Positions 43,465 to 51,960 of a DNA stretch of 57,123 nt are shown here, in pieces; positions within the stretch are counted from its first letter, which is position 1, and each line of letters begins with the position of its first letter. Below the pieces are notes generated by a model. It saw only the letters and a program-made list of their open reading frames with translations. It was not told where the DNA came from and did not search any database. The DNA comes from Acidobacteriota bacterium (GTDB lineage Bacteria > Acidobacteriota > Blastocatellia > Chloracidobacteriales > Chloracidobacteriaceae), in the NCBI GenBank assembly GCA_016208495.1, contig JACQXX010000078.1, positions 1-57,123 of the forward strand. The letters are read 5' to 3'. Both the position numbers and the translations under genes were made by a program.

Positions 43465-44397
43465 TCAAAGGACTTTGGATCGAAAATATGCAATCGTGTG
43501 CGCCAACCCTTCGTCAAGCGGAATGGTCGGCGACCAGTCAAGCTTCTCTTTGGCCAGTGAAATGTCTGGCCGACGGCGTTGAGGGTCGTTGACTGGCAAT
43601 GGTCGCAAGGCGATTTTTGAAGAGGAGCCCGTCATCGCCAGGACTTTGTCAGCCAGCTCGCGGATGGTGAATTCGCCCGGATTGCCCAAATTAACCGGTC
43701 CGATGAAATCCGGCTGGCTCATCATCCGCACCATGCCGTCAACCAGATCAGAAACATAACAAAATGAACGGGTTTGATTGCCTTCACCATACATGGTCAA
43801 GTCACTGCCACGAAGCGCCTGACAGATGAAGTTACTCACCACCCGACCATCATTTTCGTGCATATAGGGGCCGTAAGTGTTGAAAATACGGATGATCCTG
43901 ATATCTACGCCATTCTGGCGGTGATAATCCATCATCAATGTCTCAGCCACGCGTTTGCCTTCGTCATAATTGCTGCGCGGGCCAACCGGATTGACGTTTC
44001 CCCAGTAGTCTTCGCGTTGTGGATGTTCCAACGGGTCACCATACACTTCTGACGTTGACGCCTGCAAAATCCGCGCTTTCACTCGTTTCGCCAGTCCCAG
44101 CATATTCAAAACCCCAAGCACATTTGTCTTGATGGTCTTGATTGGGTTGGCCTGATAGTGAACCGGAGAAGCCGGGCAGGCGAGGTTGTAAATCTGATCA
44201 ACTTCGACCAGCAACGGGTCAACAATGTCATGTCGAATCAATTCGAAGTTCGAATGACCTACCAGTGCCTGCACATTGCGTTTGCTGCCGGTATAAAAAT
44301 TGTCGGCACAAATGACTTCGTGGCCGTCATCGAGTAATCGCCGACAGAGATGCGTTCCAATAAAACCGGCGCCGCCGGTGACAAGAATTCGGTTTAT
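43465..44397 (-). CDS. UDP-glucuronate decarboxylase-like SDR with ATA at the expected start
   Basis: The coding sequence is intact back to [20 protein letters not shown], the normal N-terminus with its GGAGFIG motif. The codon before NRILV is ATA (44395-44397), preceded by CCT and TGA from the GGGTTCA array; no ATG, GTG or TTG lies upstream in frame. With ATA as start the protein is 310 aa, the usual UXS length. The first in-frame GTG, at 44274, would delete the Rossmann motif. Further motifs: [18 protein letters not shown] (catalytic Tyr/Lys) and RIFNTYGP. It forms UDP-xylose from UDP-glucuronate. Confidence 0.85.
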   Translation of the reverse strand: MNRILVTGGAGFIGTHLCRRLLDDGHEVICADNFYTGSKRNVQALVGHSNFELIRHDIVDPLLVEVDQIYNLACPASPVHYQANPIKTIKTNVLGVLNMLGLAKRVKARILQASTSEVYGDPLEHPQREDYWGNVNPVGPRSNYDEGKRVAETLMMDYHRQNGVDIRIIRIFNTYGPYMHENDGRVVSNFICQALRGSDLTMYGEGNQTRSFCYVSDLVDGMVRMMSQPDFIGPVNLGNPGEFTIRELADKVLAMTGSSSKIALRPLPVNDPQRRRPDISLAKEKLDWSPTIPLDEGLAHTIAYFRSKVL

Positions 44398-44545
44398 AGG
44401 TCAGGGTTCAGGGTTCAGGGTTCAGGGTTTTTAAAAGACAAAGGACGAAAAGGACAAAAGGGACAAAAAGGACGAAAATAAATCTGAATGCAACCTCCAT
44501 AAACTTGTTTTTTTAGCCCTCAGCCCTTAGCCCCAAGCCCTGTTT
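44398..44545. repeat. AGGGTTC array, GGACAAA array and CAGCCC array
   Basis: Four GGGTTCA units (44398-44430) abut the UXS start; GGACAAAA-type units (44440-44475) and CCCTCAGCCCTTAGCCC units (44515-44540) follow. This leaves no recognisable ribosome site for the UXS gene. Confidence 0.75.
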
Positions 44546-44563
44546 TTTCAATCCGGGACCTCT

Positions 44564-45430
44564 TTAAAATTTCATCTGCTTCAAATATTCGCGAAATTCC
44601 GGCCCCAGGTCAGGCCGCTTGAGGGCATATTCGACGGTGGCAATCAAAAAGCCAAGTTTGTCGCCGGCATCGTGGCGAATCCCTTCAAATTCATAGGCAT
44701 ACATCGGCTGTTCCTTGAGCAGAAGGCGCATAGCGTCAGTGAGCTGAATTTCACCGCCAGAACCGCGCGGCGTCCGTTCGAGAGCTGAGAAAATCTCGGG
44801 TGTCAAAATATAGCGGCCAATGATGGCCAAATTCGAAGGGGCCTGGTCAGCCGGTGGTTTCTCAACCATATCACGGATTCGATAGGTTCGCTCACTCACC
44901 GCCTCAACATCCAGCACCCCAAACCGCGAAATGGCGGGGCCTTCGACGCGGGTGGTACTGATGATCGAATGACCATAGCGCTCATAAGTTGAAACCAGTT
45001 GTTTCAGGCATGGGGTTTGGGAATCAATGATGTCATCGCTCAAAATGACGGCAAAGGGCTCGTCTCCGATCAACTCTTTCGCCACCAGTACCGCATGACC
45101 AAGGCCAAGTGCTTCTTTTTGACGAACATAGGCAACATTCACCATCCGCGAGACCGATTGAACTTCTTCCAGGAGCGCAACTTTGTTTCGCTCTCGAAGC
45201 GTGGTTTCCAGTTCAAATGAAATGTCAAAGTGGTCTTCAAGCACGTTTTTCCCACGCCCGGTGACAATGATGATTTGTTCGATGCCACTGGCCAGGGCTT
45301 CTTCAACTCCATATTGAATCAACGGTTTATCTACCAGCGGCAACATTTCTTTGGGTTGGGCTTTGGTGGCCGGCAAAAAACGGGTGCCAAGACCGGCAGC
45401 AGGGAAAACAGCTTTACGAATGCGCTTCAT
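44564..45430 (-). CDS. galU: UTP--glucose-1-phosphate uridylyltransferase
   Basis: 288 aa from the ATG at 45430 (MKRIRKAVFPAAGLGTRFLPAT); the longer frame to 45517 is not family-like. Nucleotide-binding motif AAGLGTRFLPATKAQPKEMLPLVDKP, FAVILSDD metal site and VEKPPADQAPSN are typical of bacterial GalU. It makes UDP-glucose for envelope polysaccharides. The UXS gene is downstream on the same strand; UDP-glucose dehydrogenase, which would link them, is not in the window. AAAGGAG lies 12 bases from the ATG. Confidence 0.93.
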   Translation of the reverse strand: MKRIRKAVFPAAGLGTRFLPATKAQPKEMLPLVDKPLIQYGVEEALASGIEQIIIVTGRGKNVLEDHFDISFELETTLRERNKVALLEEVQSVSRMVNVAYVRQKEALGLGHAVLVAKELIGDEPFAVILSDDIIDSQTPCLKQLVSTYERYGHSIISTTRVEGPAISRFGVLDVEAVSERTYRIRDMVEKPPADQAPSNLAIIGRYILTPEIFSALERTPRGSGGEIQLTDAMRLLLKEQPMYAYEFEGIRHDAGDKLGFLIATVEYALKRPDLGPEFREYLKQMKF

Positions 45431-45589
45431 AGAGGGGGAAAGCTCCTTTGGTTCGATGTGGGAAAGCCTGAAACCTTGATGAGGGTTGTCGTTTTTCAGA
45501 AGTGGGATGAATGCCAAAATCCCGAGTGTATCCGCGCAAGCGACCTACCACACCTGGCACAGTTCAAGTGGAAAATGACCAAAGCAACG

Positions 45590-47155
45590 CTAGCGATACT
45601 GGAAGGTGATGGTGGTGGAGACTTTGACGGGTTTGCCATCCTGGAATGTGGGTTGGAATTCCCATTCTGCAGCCGCATTGACAGCCGGTGGATGGAGGTG
45701 TGGAGGACCGTTGCGTGGTCTCGCCATCTCAACCAATCCATCTTCTGAAATCAGGACTTCAACCACCACATCTCCTTTTCGTCCAAACCATCGAGCAGCC
45801 AGCGGGTAATCTGACTCAACCCGGCGAAGAACTTTCCCAGCCATTTCCAGTTCGGATTTTTGAATGATAGGTGACGAATTGGTGACCGTGACCTGACCTG
45901 AACGATGGAATTCAGTTGCCCCAGGTGGTAAGGCTGGACGCGGAGGCGGTGGGCCCATCATACGTAGCGCCAAACCACCGGCCACAATCAGCACACCGAT
46001 TCCAATCAACCAGGATCGAGGCACTGTCTTCCACCATCGAGTCACGGATCTGGTGTCAGATACAACGGGAAGTACGGTCGGTTGAGCCGGAATAAGGGTG
46101 GTGCCAGTTGGACGTGCCGGGGCTGATATATCTGATTGAGGGGCAATTGGGCCAAGGGGGTCAAACACGGTCTCAGCCGTTGAAAGACCTTCAGCGGTCT
46201 TATTTCCCGCTTTGGTAACCGCCACTGGTGAAACTTCCTGACCCCCGGTCGAAGATGACGGGACAAACAGCCTCATCGAAGCCGGTTGCGGACGATCTTC
46301 ATAGGGTATGTTTTGGAGATTGAGACTGTGTGCAACCAATCGGAGATGTCGTCGCAAATCTCTGGCTGAAGCTGGTCGGCTGGCGGCTTTGAGAGATAAG
46401 GACTGGTGCAAAATTTCGGCAAGGGGAAGTGGGACGATTGGGTTGATCTCGCTGGCAAGTTGAAGCGGATCAGACTTTTCTCCGACGATGGTCATCGCTC
46501 TGGTTAACGCATCAACTGGCGCTTTTCCAGTCAATAAATGGTAAATCGTTGCTCCAAAAGCAAATAAATCACTTTGCGGATCAGTCCCGGTTCCCTGGAT
46601 TTGCTCAAGCGGCGCATATGACAGCGTAAAGGCCATAATGCTCCCAACCCCTGTGGTCATCTCTGAGAGCGAGCGATGTCCTTTCGCCAGACCGAAATCA
46701 AGCAGAAAAATATTCCCAGTCTCAGTCAATTTGATGTTGGCTGGTTTGATATCTCGATGAATCACCGGTGGGTCCTGGCTATGCAGATATTCCAGGGCAT
46801 CCAGTAACCCATCTGCCCAGCGTAAGACCTGCTCCACCTGAAAAGATCCACCATTGATCGCCAGCAACTGCTCAAGGTTCTTGCCGGAAATAAACTGCAT
46901 CACCAGGAATTGCCCCTGGTCATCCGAGAAATGGTCACTGACCACCGGAAGCGCCTGGTGATGGAGTCGAGCCAGCAATTTGGCTTCGCGTTCAAATGCC
47001 CGTCGCAATTCTTCTTGAGAAAAGAAAGTTTCTTTCAGCGCGACAATCGAATCCAGGCGCTCGTCTTTCGCCTCATACACCGCGCCCATTCCGCCCTCCC
47101 CAAGCGAGCGAATGATGCGATACCGGTTTTGGAGCAGCGAACCTGAAGTCAGCAT
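45590..47155 (-). CDS. Ser/Thr protein kinase fused to a TonB C-terminal domain
   Basis: 521 aa. The kinase domain (about residues 11-275) has GEGGMGAVYEA, VALKE (ATP Lys), HRDIKPAN and LLDFGLAKG. A Thr/Pro-rich linker follows, a TM helix (about 378-398, LIGIGVLIVAGGLAL), and a C-terminal domain (VVVEVLISEDGLVEMARPRNG...AAAEWEFQPTFQDGKPV) matching the TonB C-terminal fold. The kinase is cytoplasmic and the TonB_C part periplasmic. A link between outer-membrane contact and phosphorylation is inferred; substrates are unknown. Confidence 0.9.
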   Translation of the reverse strand: MLTSGSLLQNRYRIIRSLGEGGMGAVYEAKDERLDSIVALKETFFSQEELRRAFEREAKLLARLHHQALPVVSDHFSDDQGQFLVMQFISGKNLEQLLAINGGSFQVEQVLRWADGLLDALEYLHSQDPPVIHRDIKPANIKLTETGNIFLLDFGLAKGHRSLSEMTTGVGSIMAFTLSYAPLEQIQGTGTDPQSDLFAFGATIYHLLTGKAPVDALTRAMTIVGEKSDPLQLASEINPIVPLPLAEILHQSLSLKAASRPASARDLRRHLRLVAHSLNLQNIPYEDRPQPASMRLFVPSSSTGGQEVSPVAVTKAGNKTAEGLSTAETVFDPLGPIAPQSDISAPARPTGTTLIPAQPTVLPVVSDTRSVTRWWKTVPRSWLIGIGVLIVAGGLALRMMGPPPPRPALPPGATEFHRSGQVTVTNSSPIIQKSELEMAGKVLRRVESDYPLAARWFGRKGDVVVEVLISEDGLVEMARPRNGPPHLHPPAVNAAAEWEFQPTFQDGKPVKVSTTITFQYR

Positions 47156-47159
47156 AACG

Positions 47160-47395
47160 GGCGAAAGAGTGAGGTGGTGAAGCAGCGAAGTAGTGAAGTA
47201 GCAAGTCGTCAGAAAGAGTGAGTCGCGAGTAGCGAGTAGTGAGTCGTCAATCCATCACAGATTGAATTGAACCCCTGGTCTTTCAGTTCCAGGCAATCAG
47301 CAAAGAAAAATTTTTGAATACTTCACATTGGAAGTACTTTTTCTGACGACTCGCTACTCGCTACTCGCTACTCGCTTTTTGAGCGCCACTCGCTC
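47160..47395. repeat. Inverted heptamer arrays (GAGTAGC / GCTACTC)
   Basis: GAGTAGCGAGTAGTGAGTCG units (about 47218-47250, with decayed GAAGTAGTGAAGTAGC before them) face CGACTCGCTACTCGCTACTCGC units (about 47346-47390). The core between is ~95 bp with no gene. Confidence 0.85.
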
Positions 47396-47403
47396 ATCAA
47401 GTT

Positions 47404-47507
47404 ATACCATTTTGGAATGAAGTGATCGTATTAGAAAACAGTCAAGTAATTCAATCAATTGAAGTTAGTGAACTACTGACTACGATCTACTGACTACAAA
47501 CTGGTAT
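47404..47507 (+). repeat. Dispersed ~105-bp repeat, copy B
   Basis: Same ends (ATACCATTT and AACTGGTAT) and near-identical sequence to 1324-1427; about six differences by eye. Its right end coincides with the TAA stop of the minus-strand aldehyde dehydrogenase gene, so insertion at the stop is inferred. Confidence 0.82.
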
Positions 47508-49030
47508 TAGCTGGCAAACCATCCAATTGGCCGTTCGCTCAGATCAACCCAGACACTCTTGGTTTGGGTGTAGAGTTCCAGCGCATGGATTCCCATTTCA
47601 CGACCATAACCTGATTGCTTATAGCCGCCAAATGGAATCGCCGCATTGAACATGTTGTAGGTATTGATCCAGATTGTCCCGGCTTTGATCGTGCGGGCAA
47701 ACCGATGCGCGCGCTTGATATCGCGCGTCCAGAGACCAGCGGACAATCCATAAATTACGTCATTGGCCTGTTTGACCAGGTCTTTTTCATCCTTGAAGGT
47801 CAGCACCGAGACCACCGGCCCAAAGATTTCTTCCTGGGCGACGCGCATCTTATTGTTGACATTGCTCAGGATCGTCGGTGAGAAGAAATACCCTTTGGCC
47901 AGCACTTCATCGTCAGGTGAAGCACCACCAGTGACAACGGTTGCCCCTTCTTCGCTGCCAATATCAACATATTTCTTGATCCGGTTGAGTTGTTCACGCG
48001 AAACCTGCGGTCCCATATGGGTCGCTTTGTCGAGTGGGTTGCCAACCCGGATGGTTCTGGCGCGAGTGGCTAGTTTTTCGACAAATTCATCGTGAATGCT
48101 TTCTTCAACAAACAGGCGTGAACCGGCAGTGCAGACCTGTCCCTGATTGAAGAAAATGGCAAACAGGGCACCTTCCACGGCGTGATCCATATCGGCATCG
48201 GCAAACACAACATTTGGTGCTTTGCCACCCAGTTCAAGCGAAACCCGTTTCAGATTTGAGCGGGCAGCCGCTTCGGCCACCAGTTTGCCGACTTCAGTGG
48301 AACCGGTAAATGCCACTTTATCAACATCCATGTGTGAAGACAGTGCGGCCCCGGCGGTTTCGCCAAAGCCGGGAACAATATTGAGCACGCCTTCCGGCAA
48401 ACCAGCTTCAAGGAAAATTTTGCCCAGTTCCATCGCTGAGCAGGGTGTTTGTTCGGCTGGTTTGAGCACAATCGTGTTCCCAGCGGCCAGTGCCGGGGCC
48501 AATTTCCAGGCGGCCATCAACAACGGGAAATTCCACGGAATAATTTGTCCGCAGACGCCGACGGGCTCGCGGAGCGTGTAGTTGAAAAAGCTGTTGTTGA
48601 TCGGAATCGTGTCACCCTGGATTTTCCCGGCCAGGCCAGCGAAATATTCAAAATTTTCAATGGTTTGCGGAATATCAACATAGGTCGTTTCGCGCAAGGT
48701 TTTGCCATTATCGAGCGTTTCGAGTTCAGCCAGCTCCTTGGCGCGGTCCGTAATAATTTGGGCTGCTTTATAGAGGATTTTCCCGCGCTGATGCGGGGTC
48801 ATCCGGGCCCAGGGGCCGCTTTCAAATGCCCGGCGGGCCGCCGTGACAGCCAGGTTGATATCTTCGGCCTCACCTTCAGCCACGTGGGCCAGGACTTCAC
48901 CGGTTGAAGGGTTCAACGATTCAAAGGTGCGCCCTGAGACGGCATCCACAAATTTGCCGTCAATCAAGAGCTGGTATTTGCGTGGTGTGGATTGGTCCGA
49001 TGACGAAATTTTAACTTCAGGGGTTGACAT
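47507..49030 (-). CDS. Aldehyde dehydrogenase (NAD type)
   Basis: 507 aa from the ATG at 49030 (MSTPEVKIS), with GGAG 10 bases upstream; an earlier in-frame start at 49072 is not family-like. Class I/II ALDH: FTGSTEVGK NAD-binding turn, catalytic Glu in LELGGKAPNVVF, catalytic Cys in NQGQVCTAGSRLFV and a C-terminal FGGYKQSGYGREMG. It closely resembles betaine/retinal-type ALDHs of about 490 aa. It oxidises an aldehyde to an acid; substrate unknown. The 3' end abuts the dispersed repeat. Confidence 0.92.
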   Translation of the reverse strand: MSTPEVKISSSDQSTPRKYQLLIDGKFVDAVSGRTFESLNPSTGEVLAHVAEGEAEDINLAVTAARRAFESGPWARMTPHQRGKILYKAAQIITDRAKELAELETLDNGKTLRETTYVDIPQTIENFEYFAGLAGKIQGDTIPINNSFFNYTLREPVGVCGQIIPWNFPLLMAAWKLAPALAAGNTIVLKPAEQTPCSAMELGKIFLEAGLPEGVLNIVPGFGETAGAALSSHMDVDKVAFTGSTEVGKLVAEAAARSNLKRVSLELGGKAPNVVFADADMDHAVEGALFAIFFNQGQVCTAGSRLFVEESIHDEFVEKLATRARTIRVGNPLDKATHMGPQVSREQLNRIKKYVDIGSEEGATVVTGGASPDDEVLAKGYFFSPTILSNVNNKMRVAQEEIFGPVVSVLTFKDEKDLVKQANDVIYGLSAGLWTRDIKRAHRFARTIKAGTIWINTYNMFNAAIPFGGYKQSGYGREMGIHALELYTQTKSVWVDLSERPIGWFAS

Positions 49031-49265
49031 ATGAGGGGAACTCCTTGAATGACTGTGCCTGGGTCCAAACACAGGTTTGAATAGATTTTCAGCCCGTGAC
49101 TCAAAGGCTCGCGGTCAGAAATTTGAGGTTAAACAATATGTATGGAGGGGATCCTTGTGGTGAAATTGCGACTTTATATGCCATTCTTCCAGCAATGTGA
49201 AGCCATTCACACCCCGAACCAATAAACAGCCACAACCTGAAATCAATCGGAAAGGAATTTTTTGC

Positions 49266-50084
49266 GTGTCTGACCAACGAACTCAAGCTTATCTGTATGA
49301 TCTGTATGTTGCACCGCTCTGGCGAGAGCGCTTTGATCAGTTGTTTATCGAACAAGTTGGGCTTCCAACCGAAGGGCAAATGCTGTTATTGGAATGCGGT
49401 ACAGGTGGATTGGCACTTGAAGTTGCCGCCGCTTTAAAAGATACTGGCACGGTCGTCGCCAGTGACCAGGATCAAGACATCCTGGAACTGGCTCGGGCCA
49501 AAGCCCTCGCCACCAAATTAGAGAATGTTCGGTTTGTTTCAAGCGGCGAAATTCAAACTGAATTCACGCCCCACACCTATGATCTGACGTTGGGAGATAC
49601 CTCACTCCTGCCACCAAATCAGATCCAACCAATGCTCAACAATTTGTATCGCCCACTGGCAACTGACGGCACGGCAATTCTTTATGCCATCACCCGTGGG
49701 AGTTTCGACGAGTTTTTTTCGATCTACTGGGAAGCCTTGTTTGAGTGTGGTCTGGCTGAACAACTGCAACCACAACTGGAGCAGGTCTTAAACCTCTATC
49801 CAACACTGGAAGATATCGAGGGCTGGGCTACATCAGCCGGATGGAAAAATGTGCAGGTGGTTTTGGAAAATGAAGAATTCACCTTCGACACCGGAGAAGA
49901 ATTTTTATCATCACCGCTCATTTCCAACTATCAATTGGAGAATTGGCTTGCAATTGTGCCCACGGCTGCCGAAATCACTCAGGTCAAACAGGCCATTGCC
50001 GCCATTATTGACCGTGACCGGGGTGAATATCCGTTTGATATCACCATTAAAGCCGCACTGGTCACTGGAAAACGAAACACGTAA
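49266..50084 (+). CDS. SAM-dependent methyltransferase, class I
   Basis: 272 aa from the GTG at 49266, which has GGAAAGGA before it; an ATG at 49197 would add 23 residues. The glycine motif LLLECGTGGLALEVAA, the acidic VVASDQDQDILELARAK and the later DLTLGDTSLLPP are the Rossmann motifs. Beyond them the C-terminal half (about 155-260) is not recognised. Substrate unknown. It is divergent from the ALDH gene. Confidence 0.8.
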   Translation: MSDQRTQAYLYDLYVAPLWRERFDQLFIEQVGLPTEGQMLLLECGTGGLALEVAAALKDTGTVVASDQDQDILELARAKALATKLENVRFVSSGEIQTEFTPHTYDLTLGDTSLLPPNQIQPMLNNLYRPLATDGTAILYAITRGSFDEFFSIYWEALFECGLAEQLQPQLEQVLNLYPTLEDIEGWATSAGWKNVQVVLENEEFTFDTGEEFLSSPLISNYQLENWLAIVPTAAEITQVKQAIAAIIDRDRGEYPFDITIKAALVTGKRNT

Positions 50085-50190
50085 CCACCAAACCAAAAAA
50101 CATACGCTCAGTCAAACACACGCACGATATTGATTTCATTGACGCCTGACCCCCTCTTCATCCACTTTTGACGGCCCCAAGGAGGATTTT

Positions 50191-51075
50191 ATGAACGGGA
50201 GAAGTTTGTTTCTTACCTCTGGTCTTTGGGTAAAACTCTTTTGCCTGGTCTTTACCACAACATTGCTCTGGCTTCCGTCCGCGCTCGTGGCAGCCGACGA
50301 CAAACCCACACTTCAACAGGTGGTTGATCGGCATAGGCAAGCTCTGGGCGGACCAGACCGACTCAGCAAAACCAAAACCAGGGTGGCACGGGGAAAAGCT
50401 GAGTTAATCCCAGGACGAAACTCTGGATTATCCCAAATGTCAGGGGAAGCCGTGTTTTATTCAAAAGCACCGAATAAGGTACGCATGGATTTTGTATTTG
50501 GTAGCTTTGGCGTCAAACGCGGATTTAACGGGACTGATGCCTGGATCAAACCCGCCCCGCCAGCCAGTGATAGTGCCATGACCAAAGCCTTTCTTTCTCT
50601 GCTCAAATCAGGTGGGTTGTTGCACGAAATCTCAGTCTATGATGGCTTGATCGAAGCCTTTCAACGTGAAAGCGAGCTCAAAATCAAAGGCAACAAAAAA
50701 ATCAACGACGTTGAATCCTACCAGCTCGAACTGAAACAAACCGATGTGACGCCCAAATTGTTTGTGGATGCCATCAATGGGAACCAAATTCGGACCACAT
50801 TTTCAGTTCTCTATAACCCGGCGGCATCTCCCGGTTCGGCGGCCCCGGTGAGTGGGAGCGGTGGTGGACTGATCGGTACCGCACCCATGTCTTCGTCCGG
50901 CGCATTTTCCGCTCCGACAGCCTTTAACATCGAACTCGACACCAGTGATTATCGCGATGTCAACGGAGTTAAGCTTCCACACGCCTATAGTGAGCGCCTC
51001 CCGTTTTACACCATTAAAGTCACGATTCTGAAATATGAAGAAAATGTCGAAATCAACGATGTGATTTTTAATTAG
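50191..51075 (+). CDS. Secreted LolA-like protein of unknown function
   Basis: 294 aa; the ATG at 50191 follows a perfect AAGGAGG. Signal peptide to about LVAAD (residue 35). After it comes TLQQVVDRHRQALGGPDRLSKTKTRVARGKAEL, the pattern of periplasmic LolA/outer-membrane lipoprotein-sorting-like proteins common in Acidobacteria. A Gly/Ser-rich loop (about 211-240) is inserted near the C-terminus. It could carry lipids or lipoproteins in the periplasm; this is inferred from family resemblance. Confidence 0.75.
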   Translation: MNGRSLFLTSGLWVKLFCLVFTTTLLWLPSALVAADDKPTLQQVVDRHRQALGGPDRLSKTKTRVARGKAELIPGRNSGLSQMSGEAVFYSKAPNKVRMDFVFGSFGVKRGFNGTDAWIKPAPPASDSAMTKAFLSLLKSGGLLHEISVYDGLIEAFQRESELKIKGNKKINDVESYQLELKQTDVTPKLFVDAINGNQIRTTFSVLYNPAASPGSAAPVSGSGGGLIGTAPMSSSGAFSAPTAFNIELDTSDYRDVNGVKLPHAYSERLPFYTIKVTILKYEENVEINDVIFN

Positions 51076-51080
51076 AAATT

Positions 51081-51275
51081 GGGCTGAAGAAATCGGGCTG
51101 AAAACTTCGGGCGGAAAACTTCGGGCGGAAAACTTCGGGCGGAAGACATCGGGCTTAGGGCTGAAGACTCACAAGCTCGGGGCTGAAGAAGTTGGGTAAA
51201 AGATTTTCTCATTTTCTTCAGCCCAATGTTTTCAACCCGTTTTCTTCAGCCCAAGCCCTGATTTTTTCAGCCCCA
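51081..51275. repeat. Inverted heptamer arrays (CTTCGGGCGGAAAA, 14-bp units; TTCAGCCC)
   Basis: GGGCTGAAGAAATC and three 14-bp AACTTCGGGCGGAA units (about 51081-51195) face TTCTTCAGCCCAA-type units (about 51215-51275). No gene. Confidence 0.75.
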
Positions 51276-51341
51276 CGCAAGTTCAGGTAGCGTCTCTCGC
51301 CGACCATCTGACTTTGTATCCCCTCACAACCAGTAAACACT

Positions 51342-51752
51342 ATGGGTACCTGGCTTGGTTTCGCTGTGATTTTAATGGTGATTGCGGCCCTGTTTTGGTA
51401 TGAACTTTCTGTCTATGGAAATCTTAAACTCCAACAGAAAGACAGCCCATCGGCCAAAGCTCGTTTTGGACGCCGCACCGTAGGGCTGATCCTGCTGCTG
51501 ATCATATCACTTATGACCTTTTTCGGGTTGCAGCATCGCACGGCGTTTCCCTCGCCGATTTTTTTCTTATTCTATTGGGGCACCTGTTTGTTGTTGACCC
51601 TGATTTTGATTGTGCTGGCATTACTCGATACACACGCAGTCTTGAAACAAGCCATTGCGACTTATACCGACACCAACGAAGAAGAAAAGCGATTCCGTGA
51701 ATTTATGGAAAAGCACGTTCGAGCAGAATCGAAAAAGGTGAACAAGACTTGA
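51342..51752 (+). CDS. Small membrane protein of unknown function
   Basis: 136 aa with three hydrophobic stretches (about residues 4-22, 47-65, 72-95) and a charged C-terminal tail. No family recognised. It is 590 bases before the STT3 start, with octamer arrays between. No strong Shine-Dalgarno sequence. Confidence 0.65.
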   Translation: MGTWLGFAVILMVIAALFWYELSVYGNLKLQQKDSPSAKARFGRRTVGLILLLIISLMTFFGLQHRTAFPSPIFFLFYWGTCLLLTLILIVLALLDTHAVLKQAIATYTDTNEEEKRFREFMEKHVRAESKKVNKT

Positions 51753-51809
51753 GTTCAGGGTTCTTAAAAAAGAACGAATGCTAAAAAATCAGGGGTGAAT
51801 ACAATTCCA

Positions 51810-51960
51810 ATGTCACCCTGTCACTTTGTCACCTTGTCATTTGGTCACCCTGTCACTTTGTCACCTTGTCATTTGGTCACCCTGTCACTTTGTCACCTTG
51901 TCACCTTGTCACCTTGTCACCTTGTCATTTGGTCACCCTGTCACTCTGCCACCTCTTCCA
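51810..51960 (+). repeat. Octamer array (GTCACCTT/GTCACCCT) abutting the STT3-like gene
   Basis: About eighteen 8-bp units such as GTCACCCT, GTCACTTT and GTCACCTT end directly at the ATG of the STT3-like gene. In frame they would read as an 8-residue period (CHLVTLSL-like), an artefact for gene prediction. Confidence 0.85.

Noticed and set aside
51826-51960. Repeat-coded N-terminal extension of the STT3-like protein (CHLVTLSL period)
   Set aside because: It is a translation of the octamer array; the family-like sequence and first TM start after the ATG at 51961.
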